The notes under the pieces: model-generated
Seen by the model: only the letters and a program-made list of their open reading frames with translations
Database searches by the model: none
Told to the model about the DNA's origin: nothing
Assembly: GCA_040007095.1 (NCBI GenBank)
Contig: JBDTVS010000099.1
Coordinates: forward strand, 12,458-76,457
DNA length: 64,000 bases
Source: JBDTVS01 sp040007095
Lineage (GTDB): Bacteria > Acidobacteriota > Vicinamibacteria > Vicinamibacterales > CAVVIG01
Direction: 5' to 3'
In this document: piece by piece, positions 18,068-26,434 of the stretch
Position numbering within the stretch: the first letter of the stretch is position 1
How the letters are laid out: each line of letters begins with the position of its first letter
Translations under genes and position numbers: made by a program

Positions 18068-19683
18068 TGCACGTCCGGATCGTTGGCGGCGGTCTCGCCG
18101 GGTCCGAAGCGGCATGGCAGGTGGCCTCACGCGGTGTCCGCGTCACGCTCTCGGAAATGCGCCCGCTGCGTCCGACCGCGGTGCACCACACCGACCGGCT
18201 GGCCGAGCTCGTCTGCAGCAACTCCTTCCGCGGCGACAAACTCGATAATGCTGTCGGCCTCTTGAAGGAAGAAATGCGTCGTCTCGGCTCGCTCGTGATG
18301 CGCGCGGCCGAGTCTAGTCGCGTGCCGGCCGGGGCCGCCCTCGCGGTCGATCGCGATCGGTTTGCCCAGATCGTCAGCAGCGAGCTCGCGAACCATCCGC
18401 TCGTCACGATCGTGCGCGACGAGGTCCAGACGATTCCCGACTCCAGCGAGCGCGAGCCGGTCATCGTCGCGACCGGGCCGCTCACCTCCGATGCGCTGTC
18501 GGCCGCAATCGCGTCGCTCGTCGGGAGCGAGCACTTGTATTTCTACGACGCCATCAGCCCGATCGTGCTCGCAGAAACGATCGATCGCGGCAAGGTGTTT
18601 CGCGCCTCGCGATGGAACCGCAGCCTGGCGCGGACGCAGCCTCGAGCCGAACAGATCCGGCTGAAGCCGGACACTACGCCAGACGCCCGAAAGACGTCGA
18701 GCGGCGCGAGTCCGGTTGCCGACGACGCACGCAGGGTCCAGTTTCAGCCGGAGCTTGGTGAAGTGCGTAGTGTCCGGCTTCAGCCGGACCTGGCCTGCGG
18801 GGTGGACGACGGCGAGGGCGACTACTTGAATTGCCCGATGACCCGCGACGAGTACCAGACGTTCTACGACGCCCTCGTTCACGCCGAGTCGGCCACCATT
18901 CACGATTTCGACCGCGAGCGCTTCTTCGAGGGCTGCCTGCCGATCGAGGTGATGGCCCATCGCGGCCCCGACACGCTGCGGTTCGGACCGATGAAGCCGG
19001 TCGGCTTGACCGATCCCCGGTCCGGGCGGACGCCGTACGCCGTTGTGCAGCTGCGTCAGGACAATCTCGCGGGCGATCATTTCAGTCTCGTGGGGTTTCA
19101 AACACAGCTGAAGTGGAGCGAACAGTCACGTGTGCTCCGACTGATTCCAGGCCTGGAGCAGGCCGAGTTCGTACGCTTCGGCATGGTGCACCGGAACACG
19201 TACGTGAACGGTCCCGAGGTGTTGACTGAAACGTGGCAGGTGCGGCGCCGGCCGACGCTGTTCTTCGCGGGGCAGATGTCGGGTGTCGAGGGATACGTGG
19301 AATCGGCGGCGTCAGGATTGATCGCCGGGCTGAATGCCGCCGCGCTCGTCGCCGGCCGGCCGACGTCGTCGCCGCCACGAACCACTGCGATCGGCGCGCT
19401 TGCCTACTATGCGTCCCACGCCGATCCACGTCACTACGAGCCGTCGAACATCACGTTTGGGATCATGCCGCCGCTCGATCCGGCCCCGCGCGGGAAGCAG
19501 GAGCGCAAGCTGGCGCTGTCGGCTCGGGCGCTCGAGGCGCTCGATCAGTGGATGCGCGGGCCGGCATTCGCGCGTAACGGCCTCGAGGCTTCCGCCGCTC
19601 CCGAGACCGGATTCGGCGACCGACAGACGGAAGCGCCGCAAAGACGTGCTAGGAGACGCCGTAGGGAGGTAGTAGGGAGGTAG
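18067..19683 (+). CDS. trmFO: FADH2/folate-dependent tRNA U54 methyltransferase with in-frame palindromic insert
   Basis: TrmFO makes 5-methyluridine at position 54 of tRNA using methylene-tetrahydrofolate and FAD. The N-terminal FAD site is VRIVGGGLAGSEAAW; both functional cysteines are present, in ELVCSNSFRGDKLDN (about residue 52) and DYLNCPMTRDEYQTFY; the C-terminal GQMSGVEGYVESAASGL is intact. At 538 aa it is some 80 residues longer than the family. About 64 codons (18625-18816) between KVFRASRW and GDYLNCPM are an insert containing RLKPDTT and VRLQPDL, encoded by a 23-bp perfect inverted repeat. The basic C-terminal tail is encoded by 11-bp tandem repeats that also form the xerC ribosome-binding site. 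Confidence 0.95.
   Translation: MHVRIVGGGLAGSEAAWQVASRGVRVTLSEMRPLRPTAVHHTDRLAELVCSNSFRGDKLDNAVGLLKEEMRRLGSLVMRAAESSRVPAGAALAVDRDRFAQIVSSELANHPLVTIVRDEVQTIPDSSEREPVIVATGPLTSDALSAAIASLVGSEHLYFYDAISPIVLAETIDRGKVFRASRWNRSLARTQPRAEQIRLKPDTTPDARKTSSGASPVADDARRVQFQPELGEVRSVRLQPDLACGVDDGEGDYLNCPMTRDEYQTFYDALVHAESATIHDFDRERFFEGCLPIEVMAHRGPDTLRFGPMKPVGLTDPRSGRTPYAVVQLRQDNLAGDHFSLVGFQTQLKWSEQSRVLRLIPGLEQAEFVRFGMVHRNTYVNGPEVLTETWQVRRRPTLFFAGQMSGVEGYVESAASGLIAGLNAAALVAGRPTSSPPRTTAIGALAYYASHADPRHYEPSNITFGIMPPLDPAPRGKQERKLALSARALEALDQWMRGPAFARNGLEASAAPETGFGDRQTEAPQRRARRRRREVVGR
18656..18788. repeat. Palindromic REP-like element inside trmFO
   Basis: A perfect 23-bp inverted repeat: the left arm at 18656-18678 begins TCCGGCTGAAGCCGGACAC, and the right arm at 18766-18788 is its exact complement. 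Each arm is itself near-palindromic (CCGGCTGAAGCCGG). A third, diverged copy of the theme (TTTCAGCCGGAG) lies at 18742-18753. The element keeps the reading frame open and yields RLKPDTT and VRLQPDL in the protein. Confidence 0.85.
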
Positions 19684-19690
19684 TAGGGAG
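19661..19690 (+). repeat. 11-bp tandem repeat across the trmFO stop and xerC ribosome-binding site
   Basis: The unit GTAGGGAGGTA occurs at 19661-19671 and 19672-19682, with a partial third copy GTAGGGAG at 19683-19690. The trmFO stop TAG is 19681-19683, and xerC ATG is 19694, three bases after the last GGGAG. Because 11 is not a multiple of three, copy-number change would alter the trmFO C-terminus. Confidence 0.8.
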
Positions 19691-19693
19691 TCA

Positions 19694-20746
19694 ATGCTCA
19701 CATACCTCAAGGATTTTCTCGAGTTCCTGCGGTTCAACCGCAACGTCTCCGCCCATACGGTGCGCGCGTACGAAAGCGATCTCTCGCAGTTGCTCGAGCA
19801 CGTCGCACGGATGAAGGGCGTGCAGCGCGCTGATCTTTCGCCGGCGAGCTTCGATCGAACCGCGGTCAGGACGTTTCTGGCTGAGCTGCACGATCTTGGA
19901 CAGTCGCGTGCCACCGCCGCGCGCAAGTTGGCCGCGGCGCGGACGTTCTTCCGCTATCTGCGCCGCGAGGGCCTCATCGAGAGCGACCCCGGGGCCCTGG
20001 TCGGCACTCCGAAGCGTGAGGTGCGGATGCCGGCTCACCTTTCAGAGAGCGAGATGTCCGCCCTCCTTTCGGCGCCGGCCGACGCCCCGCTCGGGCGGCG
20101 CGACCGGGCGATTCTCGAGCTGTTCTACGCGTCGGGACTGCGTCTCAGCGAGCTCGTCGGCCTGGATCTCGACGACGTCAATTTGAACGCCCGGATGGCC
20201 AGGGTGCTCGGCAAGGGGGGCAAGCCCCGGCTGGTGCCGTTCCATGCGAGCGCTGCTGCGGCCATCCGCGTGTATTTGAGCGATCGCGAGCGGCTCGTGC
20301 GAGAGGGTCAGGCGCAACTCCGCCGCGCCGATTCGGTGAACCGGCCGCCCCAGGGCCACCGCGGGCCACCGGAGCTTCGCGGGCGGCGCGCGCTTCAGGC
20401 GAAGGGGGAGGTCGGACGAGCCGGCGCCGCACGGGCTGTCCTTACGCAGCACGATCGCCATCGCGAACCGCTGTTCGTCAACTATCGCGGTACCCGGCTG
20501 ACCGTACGCAGCGTGGATCGCCTCGTCCGACGCTACGTGGCCGAGACGAGCACGCGGGTCGGGATCAGCCCGCACGCGCTGCGGCATTCATTCGCGACGC
20601 ACCTGCTGCAGCGCGGCGCCGACCTGCGCGCGATTCAGGAACTGCTCGGCCACGCACGCCTCAGCACGACGCAACGCTACACGCACGTCAACGCCGCGCA
20701 ATTGCTCGAGGTCTACCAAAAAGCGCATCCGCGCGCGCGCCGCTGA
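19694..20746 (+). CDS. xerC: Tyrosine recombinase XerC with an extra internal segment
   Basis: XerC with XerD resolves chromosome dimers at dif. The 350-aa protein has the SAM-like N-terminal domain (residues 1-95) and catalytic domain with R in YASGLRLSELVGL, K in VLGKGGKPRLVPF, H-x-x-R in SPHALRHSFATHLL, H in LLGHARLSTTQ and the nucleophile Y in RYTHVN, all intact. It is about 45 residues longer than usual: residues about 206-253, an Arg/Gly/Pro-rich run (LRRADSVNRPPQGHRGPPEL and following), interrupt the catalytic domain before EPLFVNYRGTRLTVRS. The insert falls in a normally variable loop, so activity may remain. Gene order topA-trmFO-xerC marks it as the housekeeping enzyme rather than a phage integrase. 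Confidence 0.93.
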   Translation: MLTYLKDFLEFLRFNRNVSAHTVRAYESDLSQLLEHVARMKGVQRADLSPASFDRTAVRTFLAELHDLGQSRATAARKLAAARTFFRYLRREGLIESDPGALVGTPKREVRMPAHLSESEMSALLSAPADAPLGRRDRAILELFYASGLRLSELVGLDLDDVNLNARMARVLGKGGKPRLVPFHASAAAAIRVYLSDRERLVREGQAQLRRADSVNRPPQGHRGPPELRGRRALQAKGEVGRAGAARAVLTQHDRHREPLFVNYRGTRLTVRSVDRLVRRYVAETSTRVGISPHALRHSFATHLLQRGADLRAIQELLGHARLSTTQRYTHVNAAQLLEVYQKAHPRARR

Positions 20747-20821
20747 CCTCGTCGGGCTGCTCGGTGGTGTAGGTTCTCGTCCGAGTCCGGAGCTCGTGGC
20801 CCCGATCAGTCCGTCGCGCGA

Positions 20822-22246
20822 TCAACTGGAGATCTTCTCGGTGTCGTCGGCGGCTGCCAGCGGAGCCGCTCGACGACCCCGCGGGAATTCGATGCCGAGC
20901 GTCTTGATCTTGTAGTTCATTACCCGCGGGCTGATCGACAGCAGCTCCGCGGCGTCCTTCTGGACCCAGTTCGACATCCGCAGCGCTTCGACCAGCGCAA
21001 AGCGCTCGATGTCGTCGAGCGGAATGCCGGTCGCCGGAATCTTCACGATCGCGGTCTGGTCCCGGGCCCCGCCGCTGGTCGACAGCTCGCCCAGGCGCAG
21101 GTCGCCCGCGGCGATCTCGCGGCCCTCGGCCATCAGCATCGCGCGCTCGATCGCGTTCTCCAGCTCACGGATGTTCCCCGGCCAGTTGTACCGCATCAGC
21201 AGCTTCTGGGCCTCCGGCTCGATCCCGTCGATCTTCTTTTTCAGCTCCGCCGCAAAACGGCGGATGAAGACGCTCGCCAGCGGGACGATGTCGTCCTTGC
21301 GTTCGCGCAGCGGCGGCACCTCGATCGAGACCACGTTGAGGCGGTAGTACAGATCTTCGCGGAACCGGCTGTTCTGCACCATCGTCGCCAGGTCGCGATT
21401 GGTCGCCGCGATCAGCCGCACGTCGGTGCGCAGCGTGTGGGTGCCGCCGAGGCGTTCGAACTCGTGCTCCTGCAGTACGCGCAGAATCTTCGCCTGCGTG
21501 TTCTGGCTCATGTCCCCGATTTCGTCGAGAAACAGCGTGCCGCCGTCGGCCTGCTCGAAGCGTCCGATGCGCTGCTTGTCAGCCCCAGTGAAGGCGCCCT
21601 TTTCGTGCCCGAACAATTCCGACTCGAGCAGGTTCTCCTGCAGCGCCGCGCAGTTCACTTTCACGTAGTTCCGCGACGTGCGCAGCGAGTTGTGATGGAT
21701 GGCGCCGGCGATCAGTTCCTTGCCGGTGCCGGTTTCGCCTTCGATCAGGACCGTCGTGTTGCTCTTCGCCACCTTGCGCACGACGTCGAGCACGCGTTTG
21801 AGCGCCTCGCTCGACCCGACAATGCGATCGAACTGGTAGATGTCCTGGTGGGTATCGCGGAGGTACTCGATCTCGTTCTTCATCCGTACGAGTTCGAGCG
21901 CCTTCTCGATCTTGATCTCCATCTCCTCGATCTCGAACGGCTTCTGCACGTAGTCGAACGCGCCGATCTTCATCGCCTCGACCGCGGTGGTCACCGAGCC
22001 GAACGCGGTCATCAGGATCACCGCGATCGTCGGCTGCGCGGCCTTGGCCGCCCGCAGGACGTCCATCCCGTCGCTGCCGCCCATTCTGAGGTCGCTCAGC
22101 ACCACGTCGAACTGATGATCGCGGAGCCGCTCGATCGCGGCGTTGCCGTTGGCGGCTTCGTCGACGGTGTGTCCTGCTTCCGTGAGACCGCGGACCAGGC
22201 CCCGCCGGAGCGCATCATGATCGTCCGCCACCAGAATTCGAGCCAT
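20822..22246 (-). CDS. Sigma54-dependent NtrC-family response regulator
   Basis: A 474-aa transcription activator: receiver domain (residues 1-120, phospho-acceptor D52 in VVLSDLRM), AAA+ domain (about 145-375) with Walker A GETGTGKE, the sigma54-contacting GAFTGA, and DEIGDM, then a Fis-type helix-turn-helix (about 415-455, VQKDAAELLSISPRVMNYKI). It needs RpoN-containing polymerase at -24/-12 promoters. ATG 22246 is chosen because the receiver starts there (MARILVADDHDALRRG) and AGGGG lies about seven bases upstream. Its partner is the PAS kinase immediately upstream. The ribosome-binding site lies inside one arm of a 22-bp inverted repeat. Confidence 0.95.
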   Translation of the reverse strand: MARILVADDHDALRRGLVRGLTEAGHTVDEAANGNAAIERLRDHQFDVVLSDLRMGGSDGMDVLRAAKAAQPTIAVILMTAFGSVTTAVEAMKIGAFDYVQKPFEIEEMEIKIEKALELVRMKNEIEYLRDTHQDIYQFDRIVGSSEALKRVLDVVRKVAKSNTTVLIEGETGTGKELIAGAIHHNSLRTSRNYVKVNCAALQENLLESELFGHEKGAFTGADKQRIGRFEQADGGTLFLDEIGDMSQNTQAKILRVLQEHEFERLGGTHTLRTDVRLIAATNRDLATMVQNSRFREDLYYRLNVVSIEVPPLRERKDDIVPLASVFIRRFAAELKKKIDGIEPEAQKLLMRYNWPGNIRELENAIERAMLMAEGREIAAGDLRLGELSTSGGARDQTAIVKIPATGIPLDDIERFALVEALRMSNWVQKDAAELLSISPRVMNYKIKTLGIEFPRGRRAAPLAAADDTEKISS

Positions 22247-22248
22247 GC

Positions 22249-22414
22249 CTAGTCCCCTGGAAACATGATGGGTTGCATAGGTCCCGGAGCGCGGCGCCCG
22301 GATCGCAAGACGCGACGACCGAGAATATTGGACATATTTGAGGGAGTCGCAACGCAGCGAGGCGGGATGCCCCGCCCGGGAATTATGTGACTCATCATGC
22401 TTCCAGGGGACTAG
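22249..22414 (-). repeat. 22-bp inverted repeat spanning the kinase-ntrC junction
   Basis: Bases 22249-22270 and 22393-22414 are complementary over 22 bp with a single mismatch (core AGTCCCCTGGAA). In the transcript the first arm holds the kinase stop codon and the second ends two bases before the ntrC ATG and contains its AGGGGA ribosome-binding site. The 122-base interior has further GC-rich hairpins. Long-range pairing would hide the ntrC start. Confidence 0.75.
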
Positions 22415-23607
22415 TCCTTCTGGGAAATGAATGCAGCCGTGGCGTTCCAAATCGGCAGGGTGATCCGGAACCGGGTGCCGGCCTTGCTGCTGCTGACGTC
22501 GATCAGGCCGTCGTGGGCGCTGACGATTTTTCTCACGATCGCGAGTCCGAGGCCAGAGCCCTGCGGCTTGGTCGTGAAGAAGGGCGTGAAGATCCGGTCC
22601 CGCAGATCGATTGGCACGCCCGGCCCGTTGTCGGCCACGTCCACGATGACGATCGGCGTGGACGCCGGTGTTTCGCCGACGACAGTCGGGGCTTCGACGT
22701 GCGCGCCGACCGAGGCGGTAATCGCAATCGCGCCGCGGCCGTCCATCGCCTCGAACGCGTTGATCAGCAAGTTCGTGAACACCTGACACAGCTGGTACTG
22801 GTCGCCGTCGATGTGCGGCAGATCCGCCGGCACGGCGACGGTCAACGCGATCGCGCCCCGCTCGGCTTTCGTCTCGGCCAGCGTCACGGCTTGACGCAGG
22901 ACGTCGGCCAGCGGCGTATGGTCCACCTGGAGCCGGATCGGGCGCACGAACTCGAGCAGCTCGACGACGATGGCGTTGGCGAGCTTCGCTTCGCTCATGA
23001 TGTCGGCCAACAGCACGTGCGTGTCGGCCGATTCGGGCACTTTGCGGCGGAGGAGCCCGGCCATCACCTCAATGCCGGCGAGGGGATTCTTGAGTTCGTG
23101 CGCGATCCCCGCCGCCATTTCCCCGAGCGCGGCCAGGCGATCCCGCAGCCGGTCCTGCTCTTCCTTCTGCTCGACCTGGGTCAGATCCTTGAAGAACATC
23201 ACGGCGCCAACCGTGCGGCCGAGGTCGTCGCGCACTTGCGAGAGCGTGTAGCCGACGACCCGCCCGATGTCCTTGAGTCGGAATTCGGCGCGGTTCGTCA
23301 GCTGGCTCAGCTCGAACGCGCCGGCCAGCGCGTGGGCCGCATCGTGGCGTTCAGATAGAACGTCGGCAAATGGTCGGCCGATGTCGTTCGGCCGACGCTG
23401 CAGGGCGAGGATGCGGTAGGCCTCGTCATTCATCAACGCCAACGACCCGTCGCGCCGAATCGCGATGATGCCGTTGCGCATGCTGCCGATGATGTGACGG
23501 AAGAAGCGATCGTCAGGCACCGGTTGCGGGCGCGCCGGAGCCACTGATTTGATCTTGGCGGCGGACCGTCGTCTCTTTTGGTTGGCTTGGGACGCCGGAT
23601 TAGGCAT
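22411..23607 (-). CDS. Soluble PAS-domain histidine kinase
   Basis: Cytoplasmic sensor kinase, 398 aa from ATG 23607 (GTG 23619 is an alternative). A PAS domain (about residues 35-145, GIIAIRRDGSLALMNDEAYR) is followed by HisKA with the phospho-acceptor histidine in EMAAGIAHELKNPLAG (about residue 170) and a HATPase domain with NLLINAFEAMDG, DNGPGVP and GSGLGLAIV. No membrane helix or signal peptide, so the signal is intracellular or comes from a partner, as in NtrB. The ntrC-type regulator follows after 164 bases, forming an NtrB/NtrC-like pair. Confidence 0.94.
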   Translation of the reverse strand: MPNPASQANQKRRRSAAKIKSVAPARPQPVPDDRFFRHIIGSMRNGIIAIRRDGSLALMNDEAYRILALQRRPNDIGRPFADVLSERHDAAHALAGAFELSQLTNRAEFRLKDIGRVVGYTLSQVRDDLGRTVGAVMFFKDLTQVEQKEEQDRLRDRLAALGEMAAGIAHELKNPLAGIEVMAGLLRRKVPESADTHVLLADIMSEAKLANAIVVELLEFVRPIRLQVDHTPLADVLRQAVTLAETKAERGAIALTVAVPADLPHIDGDQYQLCQVFTNLLINAFEAMDGRGAIAITASVGAHVEAPTVVGETPASTPIVIVDVADNGPGVPIDLRDRIFTPFFTTKPQGSGLGLAIVRKIVSAHDGLIDVSSSKAGTRFRITLPIWNATAAFISQKD

Positions 23608-23709
23608 TGTCGACCGCACACAGCATGATAGTGCTCAGAGGCAAGGGACGTGCCTGAATTGTGTTGAGAGGGACGCGCGGGTAGGCGAAGGGCTAAGTTA
23701 CTAAGGGTC

Positions 23710-25797
23710 CTAAGTGCGGTCGGCTGCGGGCGCCGCGTCGACGGTTTGCAGCGCCTCCCACTGGTGCATCAGATCGCCGACCGTCCACATCAGCGCCTGG
23801 TGGCGGTCGATGATCGGCTGGGAGGCCGTGCGGTCCTCGTAAAAGCCCGGCGCGGCCATCGTTTGCTCGAGGTCGCGGATGGCCTGCTCGACCTCGGCAA
23901 TTTGCGACTCGAGGCGCTCAACTTGCGAGCGGCGGGCCTGGTCCGCCCGTTGGCGCTTCTTGGCCTCCGCGTCGGTGCGTTTCTTTTCGTCGCGCGATGG
24001 GTGAGTCGTCGCGGCCGTCGCCTCGCGTGAAGATCGAGTGGGGTGTGTCGACGGATCTGGTGAGCTCGCCGCGGCGCGTCCGTCGGCGCTTCGAGCCTGC
24101 CGGTTCTTGGCTGTCTGACCGCCGTGAGGGGCTGGCGCAGCCCGTTCGCCGGTGTCCGTCCGACCGACCGGCCCAACCTGCCCTTGTTCCGGCGGATGTT
24201 CCTTGTGCCAGAGGAACTCGGCATAGGTCCCGGGGTATATCGTCGCGGTGCCGTGGCCGACTTCGATGATCTTGGTGGCCAGACGCTCCACGAAGTAGCG
24301 ATCGTGCGAGACGAAGATCAGCGTGCCGCCGTAGGAAATGAGCGCGTCGAGCAGCACTTCCTTCGAATCGAGGTCGAGATGGTTGGTCGGTTCGTCGAGC
24401 AGCAGCGTGTTCGACGGCCGCAGCAGCATGCGGGCGACCGCCAGACGCGTGCGCTCTCCGCCCGACAGCACGCGCACTCGCTTGTAGACGTCATCGCCTG
24501 AGAAGAGAAAGCCGCCGAGGATGTTCCGAATCGCCGCCACCATGTGCATTGGCGAGCCGGAGGCCAGCGTCTCGTACACCGTCGGGGCCGGGTCCATCCG
24601 CGTCGCTTCGTCCTGCGCGAACGATTGCATGACGACGTTGTGGCCCTCGACGCGCTCGCCGCCATCGGGGCTCTCCTCGCCGGTGAGCATTCGCATCAGC
24701 GTCGATTTGCCGGCGCCGTTGGGGCCGACCAGGGCGATGCGGTCGCCGCGTTCGATGTGGACGTTCAGATCGCCGAAGACGGTGAGTTCACCGTACGCTT
24801 TGCGCACGTGTTTCAGCTCGAGGACCGTGCGTCCGCTCTTCGCGCAGGCCGGGAAGGTGAAGTGGATCGTCGCGCGTTCCGGCGGGACGTCGATCAAGAC
24901 GACCTTCTCGAGCGCCTTGATCCGGCTCTGGACCTGCGACGCCTTGGTCGCCTGGTAGCGGAAGCGGTCGATGAACATCTTGACGCGCCCGACTTCTTCG
25001 TCCTGCTCGCGTTTGGCCTTCCTGAGCGCTTCGATCCGCTCGTGGTGTTCGAGGAGATAGCCACTGTAGTTGGTGTGGTAATCGGTCAACGTGCGCAGCG
25101 TGAGATCCGCGATGCGGGTGACGACCGCGTCGAGGAAGAAGCGATCGTGCGACACGAGGATGACGGCGTGGGGATACGCGTTGAGATAGGTCTCGAGCCA
25201 GTTACGCGCTTCGAGATCGAGATGATTGGTCGGTTCGTCGAGCAGCAGCAGGTTCGGCTGGCCAAGGAGCAACCTGGCGAGCGCGATGCGCATCTGCCAG
25301 CCGCCGGAGAAGGTTTCGGTCGGGCGCTCGAAGTCCGAGGCCTGAAATCCCAGGCCATCGAGGACGGTGGCCGTCTTGAGCTCGATGCTGTAGCCCTCGT
25401 GCAGTCGAAAGCTGTCCTGCAGGTCGCTGTAGCGCGACAGCATCGCCTCGTGATCGGGCTCGGGGATCGAGGGATCGCCGAGCCGGCCCTCGAGTTCGTG
25501 CATCTCGGCTTTCATGGCGAGCAGCGCGGCGAAGGCGCTGCTCGCTTCCTCGAACAGCGTTCGTCCGGCGTGGGACAGGCCGTCCTGCGGCAGGTAGCCC
25601 ACCGTCAAGGACGAGGGCTTGAGGATGGCCCCGCTATCCGGCTCGTCGATGCCGGCCATCATCCGAAGCAGTGTCGTCTTCCCGGCGCCATTGGGGCCGC
25701 ACAGGCCGACGCGCTCGCGTGGCGAAATCTGCCAGGTGACGTGGTCGAACAGCGTCCGGTCGCCGAAGGACTTGGTGAGGCTCGAGAGTTGGATCAA
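23710..25797 (-). CDS. ABC-F family ATPase
   Basis: A 695-aa protein with two ABC ATPase domains and no membrane segments. Domain 1 (about residues 1-250) has GPNGAGKTTLL, FSGGWQMRIALARLL and LLLLDEPTNHLDLEARNWLE; domain 2 (about 320-530) has GPNGAGKSTLM, LSGGERTRLAVARML and LLLDEPTNHLDLDSKE. The two are joined by an ABC-F linker (KREQDEEVGRVKMFIDRFRY). A Lys/Glu-rich C-terminal coiled coil follows a Pro/Ser-rich linker. ABC-F proteins act on ribosomes, in stalling relief or antibiotic resistance; which role applies cannot be told. It lies seven bases after the HTH-receiver gene. Confidence 0.93.
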   Translation of the reverse strand: MIQLSSLTKSFGDRTLFDHVTWQISPRERVGLCGPNGAGKTTLLRMMAGIDEPDSGAILKPSSLTVGYLPQDGLSHAGRTLFEEASSAFAALLAMKAEMHELEGRLGDPSIPEPDHEAMLSRYSDLQDSFRLHEGYSIELKTATVLDGLGFQASDFERPTETFSGGWQMRIALARLLLGQPNLLLLDEPTNHLDLEARNWLETYLNAYPHAVILVSHDRFFLDAVVTRIADLTLRTLTDYHTNYSGYLLEHHERIEALRKAKREQDEEVGRVKMFIDRFRYQATKASQVQSRIKALEKVVLIDVPPERATIHFTFPACAKSGRTVLELKHVRKAYGELTVFGDLNVHIERGDRIALVGPNGAGKSTLMRMLTGEESPDGGERVEGHNVVMQSFAQDEATRMDPAPTVYETLASGSPMHMVAAIRNILGGFLFSGDDVYKRVRVLSGGERTRLAVARMLLRPSNTLLLDEPTNHLDLDSKEVLLDALISYGGTLIFVSHDRYFVERLATKIIEVGHGTATIYPGTYAEFLWHKEHPPEQGQVGPVGRTDTGERAAPAPHGGQTAKNRQARSADGRAAASSPDPSTHPTRSSREATAATTHPSRDEKKRTDAEAKKRQRADQARRSQVERLESQIAEVEQAIRDLEQTMAAPGFYEDRTASQPIIDRHQALMWTVGDLMHQWEALQTVDAAPAADRT

Positions 25798-25804
25798 GAG
25801 ACGG

Positions 25805-26398
25805 TTATTCTTCGATGCCGAGGGCCTTGGCGGTCTTCCCCAGCACCTGCGACACCCTGAAGGGCTTGGTCAAATAGCCATGGACGCCCAGATTGGCCGC
25901 CTCAATGGCGCTCGATTCGGTGGAATAGCCGGTAATGACCAGAACCGGCAGATCGGCTTTGTATCGCTTGGCTTCACGAATGACGGTGAGCCCGTCCATG
26001 CCCGGCATCCGCAGATCGGTGATGAGTAGATCGTAGGGGTACAGCCGCATCCGTTCGAGTGCGGTCCGCCCGTCCGGGGCGGTGTCCACGTCGTAGTCGG
26101 ACATGGCCAGCGTTTTTGCCAGCAGGTCGCGGATGCTCGCCTCGTCGTCCACCACCAGGATTCGCGGCCGTGCCGGGGCATTCGCCGGCCGTGCCGGTGC
26201 CGCCGGCGCCGGCCGGACGCCGCCGCGCGGGCGCTGGCTGTCCAGCCACGAATCGATGTCCCGCTTGCGGAACCGCCATTGACGGCCGACGCGGACCGCG
26301 GGAATCTTGCCCGCCTTGATCAGGCGGTAGACGGTTCGCAGGTTCACTTGGAGGTATTCCAAGACTTCTTCCGTGGTCAGGAACGTTTCATCGATCAT
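25805..26398 (-). CDS. Excisionase-type HTH fused to a C-terminal receiver domain
   Basis: A 197-aa two-domain regulator with unusual order. Residues 1-55 are an excisionase/MerR-like DNA-binding domain (FLTTEEVLEYLQVNLRTVYR, KIPAVRVGRQWRFRKRDIDS). An Ala/Pro linker (56-78) leads to a receiver domain (79-197) with DDE acid pair, phospho-acceptor D128 in LLITDLRMPGMDG and the conserved K in GYLTKPF. Most response regulators place the receiver first. It lies 36 bases after a GAF/PAS histidine kinase gene, its likely partner. Confidence 0.92.
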   Translation of the reverse strand: MIDETFLTTEEVLEYLQVNLRTVYRLIKAGKIPAVRVGRQWRFRKRDIDSWLDSQRPRGGVRPAPAAPARPANAPARPRILVVDDEASIRDLLAKTLAMSDYDVDTAPDGRTALERMRLYPYDLLITDLRMPGMDGLTVIREAKRYKADLPVLVITGYSTESSAIEAANLGVHGYLTKPFRVSQVLGKTAKALGIEE

Positions 26399-26434
26399 GC
26401 GTCCGCGTCCTTCGTGCTTTTGTGCGCCGCGCGT

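Noticed and set aside
19694..20746. Phage or integrative-element integrase
   Set aside because: The recombinase sits in the conserved topA-trmFO-xerC order, with no attachment-site repeats or phage genes nearby.
23710..25797. ATPase of an ABC transporter
   Set aside because: Two fused ATPase domains with the ABC-F linker and no membrane-domain gene nearby point to a ribosome-acting ABC-F protein.
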